A stretch of DNA of 11,887 nt from an uncultured Clostridia bacterium (GCA_934130975.1 CAKOYU010000028.1:1-11887), one strand, 5' to 3'. Counted from the first letter of the stretch, positions 1-7,255 are shown. A program made the numbers and translations. Notes: generated by a model from the letters alone, not told the origin.

Positions 1-110
1 AAAATAAAAAACTAGTAATTGATGTTTTTTCTATTTTTTTGTTCTTACTTTTTACTAATTCTTGTGTATTATTTTTTAAATATTTTTGTCTGTTGCTCGG
101 TACAGTTATT

Positions 111-139
111 ATCTTAACACCGTTGTCGAAATTTGTCAA
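111..139 (-). promoter_or_regulatory. strong sigma-A promoter (proximal of a tandem pair, P2)
   Basis: On the minus strand a perfect TTGACA (134-139) is followed after 17 bases by TAAGAT (111-116), preceded by TGT as in an extended -10. A GATAAT at 108-113 is an alternative -10 with a longer spacer. A- and T-tracts lie just upstream and could act as an UP element. Transcription would run leftwards off the window, so the gene it serves is not visible. The tandem arrangement with the promoter at 215-243 resembles rRNA or other stable-RNA promoters of Clostridia; that identity is inference. Confidence 0.65.
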
Positions 140-156
140 CACTTTTTTAAAATTTT

Positions 157-184
157 CTTAAAATATTTTTTAAAATATTTTAAG
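157..184. repeat. AT-only palindrome upstream of the P2 promoter
   Basis: Perfect inverted repeat with 11-bp arms (157-167 and 174-184, arm CTTAAAATATT) around a 6-base centre. It lies about 18 bases upstream of the P2 -35 box, between the two tandem promoters. With neighbouring A-tracts it is most simply read as a curved or UP-element-like promoter segment; a protein-binding site is possible but not supported further. Confidence 0.5.
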
Positions 185-214
185 AAGTGTTTTCTTTCCG
201 CTTGGTGCTTAATT

Positions 215-243
215 ATATTAACATCTTTATTCTCATAAGTCAA
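215..243 (-). promoter_or_regulatory. sigma-A promoter (distal of a tandem pair, P1)
   Basis: Minus-strand TTGACT (238-243), 17-base spacer, TAATAT (215-220); an overlapping TATAAT sits at 212-217. The surrounding sequence echoes P2: both have a run of A then GTnTTGAC at the -35 and TTAAnATAAT at the -10, followed by ACC and AGC motifs downstream. The pair therefore looks like a duplicated promoter unit feeding one highly expressed transcript beyond base 1. Confidence 0.55.
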
Positions 244-363
244 TACTTTTTTAAAACTTTTTTGAATTTCTGTTATTATTAGATATTACAACTCTCACAG
301 CGTGTAAAATCTTATATTTAGAAAAATAACAATATATTATTATTTTCTGAAATATATAAATTT

Positions 364-383
364 TAGCATAGCGGATTATGCTA
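364..383 (-). terminator. probable weak terminator after ylmC
   Basis: Hairpin with 7-bp arms TAGCATA/TATGCTA and a GC-containing 6-base loop, 11 bases beyond the ylmC stop on the minus strand. The tail (AAAATTTATAT) is only a partial T-run, so termination may be inefficient. Nothing else but AT-rich sequence and a second weak hairpin occupies 245-363. Confidence 0.5.
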
Positions 384-394
384 TTATCTAATTC

Positions 395-631
395 TTAAAT
401 CTCAACCAAAATCAAATCATCACTAATACATTTAATATTTTCCCAAGGAATTATAATATCATTACTATTAGAAAACAAACTCATCAATTTATTAGTTCCA
501 CCAGGCACAATTATAGAAGTTATCCTTCCTGTATCCAAATCAGCACACACATCTTGGACAAAACCTAATCTTCTTCCATCACATATATTGATAACTTCCT
601 TATGCTTAAAATCCAAACCTTTATCTCCCAT
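395..631 (-). CDS. YlmC/YmxH-family PRC-barrel protein
   Basis: 78-residue protein of the small YlmC/YmxH family, which is tied to sporulation in Firmicutes but has no established biochemical role. The sequence shows the family pattern of a single PRC-barrel: KEVINI-DGRRLG near residues 11-23, GRITSIIVPGG at 35-45, IIIPWENIKCI at 59-69 and a closing DLILVEI. There is no signal peptide or membrane segment. The start is an ATG with a TAAGGAGA ribosome binding site (641-648) nine bases upstream. It lies directly downstream of sigG in the same orientation, an arrangement I recall from other Clostridia, so a role in or after forespore development is likely. A 10-bp inverted repeat separates the two genes. 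The family call is firm; the function is not known. Confidence 0.85.
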   Translation of the reverse strand: MGDKGLDFKHKEVINICDGRRLGFVQDVCADLDTGRITSIIVPGGTNKLMSLFSNSNDIIIPWENIKCISDDLILVEI

Positions 632-652
632 AGTATATAATCTCCTTATATC

Positions 653-687
653 AAATATTTTCTTATATATATTATATGAAAATATTT
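653..687. repeat. inverted repeat between sigG and ylmC
   Basis: Perfect 10-bp arms (AAATATTTTC at 653-662, GAAAATATTT at 678-687) around a 15-base AT loop. It lies between the sigG stop and the ylmC ribosome binding site. No T-run follows on either strand, so it is not a convincing terminator. It could be an mRNA-stabilising stem or an mRNA processing site; the stem has only one G-C pair per arm. Confidence 0.45.
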
Positions 688-707
688 AAGAATTGTTACA
701 TATCTAA

Positions 708-1481
708 TTATTTATAATACCTTTTTATATTTTCTAATGCGTTTTTTTCTAAACGAGAGACTTGTGCTTGTGAAATTCCAATTTCTTCTGCAACTTCTGT
801 TTGAGTACGCCCATCAAAATATCTTTTTATAACTATCTTTTTCTCTTTTTCATTAAGTTTCTTTAATGCTTCTGCTATTGTCATATTATCAGCCCAATTT
901 TCATCACTATTTTTTGCATCTTTAACTTGATCCATTATATAAATACTTTCTGAGCCGTCATTATATATTGGTTCCTGCAATGAGACTGGATCTTGAATAG
1001 CGTCAAAGCTAAATGCTATCTCTTCTTTTTCCACTCCTAGTTCTTTTGCAATTTCCTCTATACTTGGTTCCCTACCTTTTTCTTTATTAAATCTATCTTT
1101 AAATTGTATTGCTTTATATGCTAAATCTCTTACAGATCTACTTACTCTTATTGTATTATTATCTCTTAAATATCTTCTTATTTCTCCAATAATCATCGGA
1201 ACAGCATAAGTACTAAATTGTACATTTTGTGACAAATCAAAATTATCTATAGATTTTATTAATCCTATACATCCGATTTGAAATAAATCATCTGCATTCT
1301 CTCCTCTGCCATTAAATCTCTGTATCACACTTAATACTAATCTCAAATTACCTCTTATAAATGTAGCTCTAGCTTCTTCATCTCCTTGTTTTATTTTTAT
1401 AAATAGTTCGTCTTTTTCCTTATTTGTTAGTACTGGTAGTTGTGATGTATTAACTCCACAGATTTCTACCTTGTTAATCAA
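708..1481 (-). CDS. sigG: RNA polymerase sporulation sigma factor SigG (forespore)
   Basis: Late forespore sigma factor that directs RNA polymerase to spore-protection and germination genes. The product is 257 residues, against about 260 in Bacillus subtilis. It begins with the SigG hallmark NKVEICGVNTSQLPVL, then region 2 (about 44-108: GNLRLVLSVIQRF, DDLFQIGCIGL, STYAVPMIIGEIRRYLRDN), region 3 (IRVSRSVRDLAYKA, 111-124) and region 4.2 with the helix-turn-helix TQTEVAEEIGISQAQVSRLEK (about 226-246). I chose a TTG start at 1479-1481: it lies 8 bases after AAAGGAGG (1490-1497) and gives the conserved N-terminus. A longer reading to 1526 would place the ribosome binding site inside the coding region. 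ptsI lies 86 bases upstream; spoIIGA and sigE, the usual partners of sigG, are not adjacent. Family assignment is very secure. Confidence 0.96.
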   Translation of the reverse strand: MINKVEICGVNTSQLPVLTNKEKDELFIKIKQGDEEARATFIRGNLRLVLSVIQRFNGRGENADDLFQIGCIGLIKSIDNFDLSQNVQFSTYAVPMIIGEIRRYLRDNNTIRVSRSVRDLAYKAIQFKDRFNKEKGREPSIEEIAKELGVEKEEIAFSFDAIQDPVSLQEPIYNDGSESIYIMDQVKDAKNSDENWADNMTIAEALKKLNEKEKKIVIKRYFDGRTQTEVAEEIGISQAQVSRLEKNALENIKRYYK

Positions 1482-1495
1482 ATAAAAAACCTCCT

Positions 1496-1526
1496 TTGGA
1501 AATAACGTTATTGTTATTATTTCCAA
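1496..1526 (-). promoter_or_regulatory. hairpin in the sigG leader reaching the ribosome binding site
   Basis: Inverted repeat TTGGAAATAA / TTATTTCCAA (1496-1505 and 1517-1526; one more pair at 1495/1527) around an 11-base loop. In minus-strand RNA the downstream arm includes the AAA that begins the AAAGGAGG of sigG, so the folded form should hinder ribosome access. No T-run directly follows, so it is not a normal terminator for ptsI. The upstream arm coincides with the -10 of the candidate sigma-F promoter. Confidence 0.55.
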
Positions 1527-1545
1527 AAAAGGTATTCTCTATTCT
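1515..1545 (-). promoter_or_regulatory. candidate sigma-F/sigma-G-type promoter for sigG
   Basis: On the minus strand AGAATA (1540-1545), 15 bases, then GGAAATAATA (1515-1524). This fits the sigma-F -10 pattern GGnnAnAnT exactly and the -35 pattern GyATA with one mismatch. sigG is transcribed by sigma-F in Bacillus, which supports the reading. Transcription would start near 1508, leaving a leader of about 27 bases. Confidence 0.5.
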
Positions 1546-1567
1546 TCTATATAATCTGTAATATTTT

Positions 1568-3268
1568 TTAATTTTCCTTAGCAAATTCTTTTAATTTTTC
1601 TTCAACTTCTTCTGCTGAGGACATATTTAATATTTCATCCGCTAATACTTTACAGTCGAATTTTTCTAATTCACTAATTCTTTTTCTAGCTTTTAAAATA
1701 TTATTTGAATTCATAGAAAATTCATCTAATCCTAATCCAATTAATAAAGGAATATATAATTCATCTCCAGCCGCTTCTCCACACATTCCACAGAATATTC
1801 CTGCGTCATGTGCACCATCTATAGCTTGTTTAATTAATTTTATTACTGCTGGATGAAATTTTGTATATAATTTTGATATTTTTTCATTACCTCTTTCAAC
1901 AGCAACTGTGTATTGTATTAAGTCATTTGTTCCAATACTAAAGAAATCACATTCTTTTGCCAATCCATAAGAAATTAATGCAGCTGATGGTATTTCTATC
2001 ATAATTCCAACTTTTATATTCTTTTTATAAGCTATATTTTTAGCATCTAATTCTTCTTTACATTCTTCTAGCACTTTTTTAGCATCTCTTAATTCTTCTA
2101 TTGAAGATATCATTGGAAACATTATTGATAAATTTCCATAAGCACTTGCTCTTAATATTGCTCTCAATTGTGTTTTGAATAATGCTACATTATCCAAACA
2201 AAGACGAATTGCTCTGTATCCCAAAAATGGATTAGACTCTTTATCTAAGTGGAGATATTTTAACTCCTTATCTCCACCTACATCTAAAGTTCTTATAATG
2301 ACAGGTCTGTCTTCCATTTTTTCTGCTACTTCTTTATATGCTTCAAATTGTTCATCTTCAGTTGGCATATTTTCACTGTCCATATATAAGAATTCACTTC
2401 TAAGCAATCCAACTCCCTCTGCTGCATTTGTTAATATTACTTCTACATCAGATGGTGTTCCTATATTCGCAACAAGTTCAACAACATATCCGTCCATTGT
2501 TTTAGTTACTTCATCTCTATATTTTTCTAGTTCTTCTTTTTCTTTTGTAAGTTTTTCTTCTAATTTTTCTAATTTTTCTTTTTCTTCTTGTGATGGATTC
2601 AAATATATTTCTCCTGTTTCTCCATTTATTCCAACATAATCTCCATCTCTGAAAATTTTAGTTGCATCTTCTACTTTGGTTATTGCAGGAATTGCTCGTG
2701 TTCTTGCCATTATTGATGTATGTGAATTTTCTCCTCCTAATTCTGTTATTATTCCAGATACATTTTTAAAATCTAATTTAGCTGTGTCTGATGTTGTTAA
2801 TTCTGTCGCAACAATAATAGTATTAGGATTTAACTCACTTATATTAATAGTTTGTTCATTTAGCAATTTGGCAAGAACTCTATCTTTAATATCTGCTATA
2901 TCTCTAGATCTTCCAGCCATATATTCATCATCCATATTTTCAAATATTTGTATAACACTATTGAAACCTACTTCTACTGCATATTCTGCACTATACTTTA
3001 AGTCTTTTATTCCATTTTCTGTTTCTTGAGTCAATGCAGGATCTTGTAATATCATAAGATATGCAGACATTATTTCTTTTTCTGTTCCAGTAGATTTATT
3101 TACTATTTCTTCTGTTTCTTTTGTTACTTCTTCTATTGCTTTTTTTAATCTATCCATTTCGGCATTTGAATCTTCTACTGTCGTTTTTTCTATTTTTCTT
3201 TCCTCATTTTTTAATATTACTGTATTTCCAAAGCCTACTCCTACGGATACACCTTTTCCTTTTATCAT
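1568..3268 (-). CDS. ptsI: PTS Enzyme I (phosphoenolpyruvate-protein phosphotransferase)
   Basis: Cytoplasmic first enzyme of the phosphotransferase system; it takes phosphate from phosphoenolpyruvate and passes it to HPr. The 566-residue length is normal. The N-terminal HPr-binding helical domain leads to the phosphohistidine loop GGENSHTSIMAR, with His183 as the phosphorylated residue. The C-terminal PEP-binding barrel carries EGVGLLRSEFLYM (284-296), IIRTLDVGGDK (324-334), FFSIGTNDLIQYT (442-454) and the catalytic cysteine in GMCGE (Cys496). A charged Lys/Glu-rich linker helix (about 228-257) joins the two parts. The ATG is preceded by AGGAGG (3275-3280) with 6 bases between. It is the last gene of fruK-fruA-ptsH-ptsI, 29 bases after ptsH, so general PTS components are made together with the fructose transporter. 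I see no strong terminator before sigG. Confidence 0.97.
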   Translation of the reverse strand: MIKGKGVSVGVGFGNTVILKNEERKIEKTTVEDSNAEMDRLKKAIEEVTKETEEIVNKSTGTEKEIMSAYLMILQDPALTQETENGIKDLKYSAEYAVEVGFNSVIQIFENMDDEYMAGRSRDIADIKDRVLAKLLNEQTINISELNPNTIIVATELTTSDTAKLDFKNVSGIITELGGENSHTSIMARTRAIPAITKVEDATKIFRDGDYVGINGETGEIYLNPSQEEKEKLEKLEEKLTKEKEELEKYRDEVTKTMDGYVVELVANIGTPSDVEVILTNAAEGVGLLRSEFLYMDSENMPTEDEQFEAYKEVAEKMEDRPVIIRTLDVGGDKELKYLHLDKESNPFLGYRAIRLCLDNVALFKTQLRAILRASAYGNLSIMFPMISSIEELRDAKKVLEECKEELDAKNIAYKKNIKVGIMIEIPSAALISYGLAKECDFFSIGTNDLIQYTVAVERGNEKISKLYTKFHPAVIKLIKQAIDGAHDAGIFCGMCGEAAGDELYIPLLIGLGLDEFSMNSNNILKARKRISELEKFDCKVLADEILNMSSAEEVEEKLKEFAKEN

Positions 3269-3297
3269 GCGTTCCCTCCTATATTCTATATAGAAAT

Positions 3298-3561
3298 TTA
3301 CTCTCCGAATTTATTTTCAAATCCCTTTAAGATTTCTGCCATTGCTGTTTGTTCGTCTTCTCCGTCACACTCAATTTCAATTTCAGTTTTGGCTTTTATT
3401 CCTAAAGACATTATTCCTAAAATTGATTTTGCACTTGCATTCTTTCCGTTTGCATTTAAATTTATATTACATTTAAATGTCGTTGCTAACTTTGCTAATT
3501 CTCCTGCTGGTCTTGCATGTAATCCTGTTTCATTTTGTAATACTACCTTTTCTTTTATCAT
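3298..3561 (-). CDS. ptsH: phosphocarrier protein HPr
   Basis: Small phosphocarrier that moves phosphate from Enzyme I to the IIA domain of sugar transporters. With the ATG at 3559-3561 the product is 87 residues and the active histidine falls at the canonical His15 (TGLHARPA). The regulatory serine falls at Ser46 (ASAKSILGIMSL), the site used by HPr kinase in Firmicutes for carbon catabolite control through CcpA. An ATG three codons upstream is in frame, but AAGGA directly abuts it, whereas it lies 8 bases before the chosen start. The gene sits between fruA (21 bases) and ptsI (29 bases) and is clearly cotranscribed. HPr kinase and CcpA are not in this window. Confidence 0.96.
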   Translation of the reverse strand: MIKEKVVLQNETGLHARPAGELAKLATTFKCNINLNANGKNASAKSILGIMSLGIKAKTEIEIECDGEDEQTAMAEILKGFENKFGE

Positions 3562-3582
3562 TTCGTTCATCCTTTCTATCGA

Positions 3583-5502
3583 CTATTTTGTTTTTTCATA
3601 TTCTGGCAAATTGCTTTTTAACATTACCATTACTCCCATTGATACTAATGATCCTACTAATATTGATAGTAGATACCATAATGGATGTCCTATTGTTGCT
3701 ATTACAAATATTCCTCCATGTGGTGCTCTTAATGTACATTCAAAAAACATTGATAATGCTCCTGTTACAGCTGACCCTGCTACAAATGCTGGTATTGTTC
3801 TTAATGGATCTGCTGAAGCAAATGGTATTGCTCCTTCTGAAATAAATGATAATCCCATTATATAATTTACATATGCTGCTTGTTTGTCTTTTTTTGCTAT
3901 TTTCTTTGGAAAAAATGTTGCTAATAATGCAATTGCTAATGGTGGTACCATTCCACCTGCCATAACTGCTGCCATTATTTCATATTGTCCAGATGCTAAC
4001 ATTCCTGTTCCAAATGTATATGCCGCTTTATTTACTGGACCTCCTAGGTCAACTGCCATCATGCCTCCTAGTATTGCTCCTAATAATACTTTATTTGCAG
4101 TACTCATTGCTGATAAATAATTATTTATTCCTGTATTTATTGCTCCTACATATGGATTTATTAAAAGCATAAATAATCCCATTATTGCAATTCCAAACAC
4201 TGGATATAATAAAATTGTTTTTATTCCTTCTATACTTTCTGGTAAATAACTACATACTTTTTTCAATCCTAAAACAATATATCCACCAACAAAACCTGCA
4301 ATTAATGCTCCTAAAAATCCTGAACTTACAAGTGTTACTGTGCTATCTGTTAATGATGCAAATGTGGTTCCTTGTACTGCTAGTATTCCTCCAACAAATC
4401 CTACTGCTAATCCTGGCCTATCTGCTATACTCATCGCTATATATCCTGCCAAAATATATAACATTACATTAAATGCTGCTCCTCCGACTGTTTTAAAGAA
4501 TGCTGCTAATGGTGTGTTCATACCAAAATTTGATGGATCTATACTATAATCATCAAATAAAAATGCTAATGCTATTAATATTCCTCCACCTACTACAAAT
4601 GGTAACATATGTGTTACACCATTCATCAAGTGCTTATATATTTGTGTTCCTATTCCTTCTTTTTCACTATCATCTTCTTGATTGTTTTTGTTTTTTGAAT
4701 GATATACTTTTGCTTCTGGTGATAATACATGTTCTATTAATTGTTGTGGTTTATTTATTCCATCAGCTACTTTGGCTTTTACTAATTTTTTTCCGTCAAA
4801 TCTTGATAAATCTATTTTTGTGTCTGCTGCTATTATTACAGCTTTTGCATTCTTTATTTCTTCTTTTGTAAATTTGTTTTTTACTCCGGAAGAACCATGA
4901 GTTTCTACTTTTACTTTATGGCCTAATTGAGTTCCCATTTTTTCTAATGCTTCTGCTGCCATATAAGTATGTGCAATTCCTGTTGGACATGCTGTTATTG
5001 CAAGTATTTCATATCCATCATTTTCTTTTTTGGTTTCATTTAATTTCATTCTTTCAGCTCTATCTATGCATAACATAAACTCTGCTGCTGTTTCTGCATT
5101 TAGTAATTCTTCTCTAAATCTTGTATCCATCAATAATGTTGATAGCCTACTTAATACATCTAAATGAACATTGTCTTTTGTATTAGGTGCTGCAATTAAA
5201 AATATTAATTTGGCAGGTTGTCCATCTAATGAATCAAAGTCTACCCCATTTGGTATTACCATTGCTGCTAATCCTGGTTTTGAAACTGCATCTGTTTTTC
5301 CATGTGGTATTGCAATTCCTTCACCTATACCTGTTGTTCCTTCTTTCTCTCTTTCTAAAACTACTCTTTTGTATTCTTCTTTGTTAATAATGTTACCATT
5401 ATTAGCCATTAAGTCTACCATCTTACTGATAAGTTCTTCTTTGCTATTTGCAGTGCCATTTATTTTTATAGCACTCGTGCTTAGTAAATCTGTGATTTTC
5501 AT
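3583..5502 (-). CDS. fruA: PTS fructose transporter, fused EIIA-EIIB-EIIC
   Basis: Membrane transporter that imports fructose and phosphorylates it to fructose 1-phosphate. The 639-residue chain has all three domains in order. IIA (about 1-150) carries phosphohistidine His67 in GIAIPHGKT. IIB (about 164-265) carries phosphocysteine Cys172 in TACPTGIAHTYMAAEAL. A charged linker (about 268-285) follows, then IIC (about 286-635) with several hydrophobic spans, including HMLPFVVGGGILIALAFLF and the conserved GGPVNKAAYTFGTGM. Length matches Bacillus subtilis FruA. The ATG is preceded by AAAGGA with suitable spacing. It lies 37 bases downstream of fruK, whose product uses its product, fixing fructose as the likely sugar; mannose-type specificity within the Fru family cannot be excluded from sequence alone. 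Confidence 0.95.
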   Translation of the reverse strand: MKITDLLSTSAIKINGTANSKEELISKMVDLMANNGNIINKEEYKRVVLEREKEGTTGIGEGIAIPHGKTDAVSKPGLAAMVIPNGVDFDSLDGQPAKLIFLIAAPNTKDNVHLDVLSRLSTLLMDTRFREELLNAETAAEFMLCIDRAERMKLNETKKENDGYEILAITACPTGIAHTYMAAEALEKMGTQLGHKVKVETHGSSGVKNKFTKEEIKNAKAVIIAADTKIDLSRFDGKKLVKAKVADGINKPQQLIEHVLSPEAKVYHSKNKNNQEDDSEKEGIGTQIYKHLMNGVTHMLPFVVGGGILIALAFLFDDYSIDPSNFGMNTPLAAFFKTVGGAAFNVMLYILAGYIAMSIADRPGLAVGFVGGILAVQGTTFASLTDSTVTLVSSGFLGALIAGFVGGYIVLGLKKVCSYLPESIEGIKTILLYPVFGIAIMGLFMLLINPYVGAINTGINNYLSAMSTANKVLLGAILGGMMAVDLGGPVNKAAYTFGTGMLASGQYEIMAAVMAGGMVPPLAIALLATFFPKKIAKKDKQAAYVNYIMGLSFISEGAIPFASADPLRTIPAFVAGSAVTGALSMFFECTLRAPHGGIFVIATIGHPLWYLLSILVGSLVSMGVMVMLKSNLPEYEKTK

Positions 5503-5539
5503 TTTTTATCATCCTTTCTTTAGTATGTTCTTATAGAAC

Positions 5540-6445
5540 TTAATTTATTTCTTTTAATAGGTCTGCTACTTGCTCTGCTGTTGCTAAATCCATTGAAAAT
5601 GCACTTGCGCTTCCTGTAGCTATCCCCATTTTAAAAGCATATTCATAATCTCCACTTTTTTCATATCCTGCTACAAATCCTGCTACCATGGAGTCTCCAG
5701 CACCAACTGTATTTAACACTTTTCCTTTAGGTGCATTTATAAAATATTCTTTGTTTTCTGATGTTACTAATATTGCTCCTTCTCCGCCTAATGATATTAA
5801 TACATTTTGAGCTCCCATTTTTTGAAGCTTCTTTGCGTGTTCTATAATTTCTTCTTTTGTTTCTATTTTTTCTTTAAATGTCTCTTCTAATTCTTCTTTG
5901 TTTGGTTTTATTAGAAATGGTTTGTATTTTAATACATTCATTAATAATTCTTTTGTTGCATCTACTATAAATCTTACTTTATTTTGTTCTAGTTTTTTAC
6001 ATATTATTTCATATATATTATTATTTATACATTTTGGTATGTTTCCAGCTAATATAACTGTATCTTCATTTTTTATATTATTAATTTTTTCAAACAATTG
6101 CTCTATATCTTCATCAGTTATTTCTGGTCCATTTCCATTTAATGCAGTTTCTTCTTTTGAACTTATTTTTACATTTATTCGTGTTAATCCTTTTTCTACA
6201 TTTATAAAATCTGTTTTTATTCCTCTCTGTTCAATATCTCTTTTTAATTCTTTTCCTGTAAATCCTGCAATAAATCCTAATGCAGTACTTTCTATCCCAA
6301 GATTTCTTAAAACTGTTGAAACATTTAGTCCCTTTCCTCCAGGTAAAATTTTTTCTGTTTGTGTTCTATTTATCTTTCCTATTTCAAAGTTTTCAACTTG
6401 TGATATGTAGTCTAATGCTGGATTAAATGTTATTGTATATATCAT
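5540..6445 (-). CDS. fruK: 1-phosphofructokinase
   Basis: Cytoplasmic PfkB/ribokinase-family kinase that converts fructose 1-phosphate to fructose 1,6-bisphosphate with ATP. The 301-residue protein opens with the FruK-type IYTITFNPALDY, has the first PfkB signature around GGKGLNVSTVLRNLG (36-50), and the second at NTVGAGDSMVAGFVAGY (245-261), where Asp251 is the expected catalytic base. LIKPNKEEL (178-186) is also typical. The relative tagatose-6-phosphate kinase LacC is similar, but the adjacent fructose IIABC gene favours FruK. The ATG follows GAGGTGA (6451-6457) by 5 bases. It is the first gene of the operon; the DeoR-type repressor FruR that often precedes it is absent here, where a carD-family gene lies upstream instead. 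Confidence 0.94.
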   Translation of the reverse strand: MIYTITFNPALDYISQVENFEIGKINRTQTEKILPGGKGLNVSTVLRNLGIESTALGFIAGFTGKELKRDIEQRGIKTDFINVEKGLTRINVKISSKEETALNGNGPEITDEDIEQLFEKINNIKNEDTVILAGNIPKCINNNIYEIICKKLEQNKVRFIVDATKELLMNVLKYKPFLIKPNKEELEETFKEKIETKEEIIEHAKKLQKMGAQNVLISLGGEGAILVTSENKEYFINAPKGKVLNTVGAGDSMVAGFVAGYEKSGDYEYAFKMGIATGSASAFSMDLATAEQVADLLKEIN

Positions 6446-6461
6446 TCAATTCACCTCATTT

Positions 6462-6497
6462 TGATACAATATTATCATACTTGTTTTTAATTTACAA
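6462..6497 (-). promoter_or_regulatory. candidate promoter and operator of the fru operon
   Basis: On the minus strand TTGTAA (6492-6497) lies 17 bases from TAATAT (6469-6474); an overlapping GATAAT is at 6471-6476. Both are partial matches to consensus. The -10 region is covered by an imperfect palindrome (6462-6477) with 5-bp arms TGATA/TATCA, a plausible place for a repressor. No cre-like consensus is evident. Regulation by a FruR encoded elsewhere is inference. Confidence 0.4.
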
Positions 6498-6520
6498 TAT
6501 AATTTTTTATATTTCATTAA

Positions 6521-6565
6521 AAAAAAGAACCATAATTTTACAATATAATTATAGTTCTTTTTTTA
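6521..6565 (-). terminator. rho-independent terminator after the carD-family gene
   Basis: Twelve-bp arms (6526-6537 and 6547-6558) around a 9-base loop, flanked by A8 on one side and T7 on the other. On the minus strand the stem pairs throughout (one U-G wobble) and runs into a long T-tract, 10-20 bases after the carD-family stop. On the plus strand the same position is a C-A mismatch, so the minus direction is favoured. Confidence 0.85.
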
Positions 6566-6574
6566 TTCGATTTT

Positions 6575-7156
6575 TTATGCATTTTGTGATGAACCAGTTC
6601 CATCATCAAATGGTATAAATTTATTTACTATACTTCCTGTATCTATTGAAACATCTGCATCTGTTTTAAACATTGCAAATGATGTATTGATTTTATTGTC
6701 CACTAATTCTTCTACTTCATCTTGTGTTGCATGTTCTGCTAATACTAGTTCACTTACTAATATTTGTTTTGCATTATGTAACATTTTTTTCTCTCCTGTT
6801 GATAATCCTTTTTCTTTTTGCTTGAAGCTTAAGTTCCTTACAACATCTGCAATCTCATATATATTTCCACTTTTCATTTTATCCATGTTTTCTCTGTAAC
6901 GTTTGTTCCAGTTTTTCTCCATCTCTGTTTCATCTTGTTCTAGTACATTAATTACTTTTTCTGCTTCTGCTTTATCAATTACATTTCTAATGCCATGTTC
7001 TTCTGCTGTTAATATTGGAACCATTACTTTTACTTCCCCAGGCATTTTTAGTATATAATATGATTGCTTTTCACCTAATATTTCTTTCTCCTCTATTGCG
7101 TCTATTACCCCAGCCCCGTGCATTGGGTATACTACTTTGTCTCCTACATTGTACAT
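6575..7156 (-). CDS. CarD/CdnL-family transcription regulator
   Basis: Member of the CarD_CdnL_TRCF family, whose best-studied members bind the RNA polymerase beta subunit and stabilise open complexes, notably at rRNA promoters. The 193-residue protein has the N-terminal Tudor-like polymerase-interaction domain (about 1-60: NVGDKVVYPMHGAGVI, YYILKMPGEVKVMVP) and a C-terminal helical DNA-binding region (about 75-165) with NWNKRYRENMDKMKSG, ADVVRNLSFKQKEKGLSTGEKK typical of the family. The ATG at 7154-7156 follows AAGGAG (7165-7170) by 8 bases; a TTG further upstream would place that site inside the gene. It is a single-gene transcript with its own strong promoter and terminator. The C-terminal tail after residue 170 is less conserved. 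Which promoters it acts on is not visible. Confidence 0.9.
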   Translation of the reverse strand: MYNVGDKVVYPMHGAGVIDAIEEKEILGEKQSYYILKMPGEVKVMVPILTAEEHGIRNVIDKAEAEKVINVLEQDETEMEKNWNKRYRENMDKMKSGNIYEIADVVRNLSFKQKEKGLSTGEKKMLHNAKQILVSELVLAEHATQDEVEELVDNKINTSFAMFKTDADVSIDTGSIVNKFIPFDDGTGSSQNA

Positions 7157-7226
7157 GTAAGTCACTCCTTCCAAGTCTTTATATTTTGGTCTTCAATCAT
7201 GATTTCTTTATTTATCAACCATTTCT

Positions 7227-7255
7227 ATTATAACACAAAAAATGGCAAAAGTCAA
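7227..7255 (-). promoter_or_regulatory. sigma-A promoter of the carD-family gene
   Basis: Minus-strand TTGACT (7250-7255), exactly 17 bases, then TATAAT (7227-7232) preceded by TGT, an extended -10. Eleven of twelve hexamer positions match consensus. The -35 box lies in the loop of the dut terminator, and part of the terminator stem lies in the spacer. Confidence 0.85.

Noticed and set aside
1482..1526. Fifteen extra N-terminal residues on SigG
   Set aside because: They encode the ribosome binding site itself and the candidate -10, and are not part of the conserved SigG N-terminus.
1496..1526. The sigG leader hairpin as the terminator of ptsI
   Set aside because: The stem has only two G-C pairs and no T-run follows directly; GGAGG separates it from the T6, so it fits a translation-control hairpin better.
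2175..5536. Several long plus-strand open frames opposite ptsI, ptsH and fruA, up to 158 residues
   Set aside because: They are antisense to certain genes, rich in Leu/Phe/Ser/Ile as expected from reverse-complemented AT-rich codons, lack ribosome binding sites, and show no family motif.
5898..6410. A 170-residue plus-strand open frame opposite fruK
   Set aside because: Antisense to a conserved kinase gene, with no ribosome binding site and no recognisable domain.
6491..6551. A 14-base direct repeat (TTTACAATATAATT) at 6491 and 6538
   Set aside because: One copy is in the terminator loop and the sequence is pure low-complexity AT; chance or local slippage explains it.
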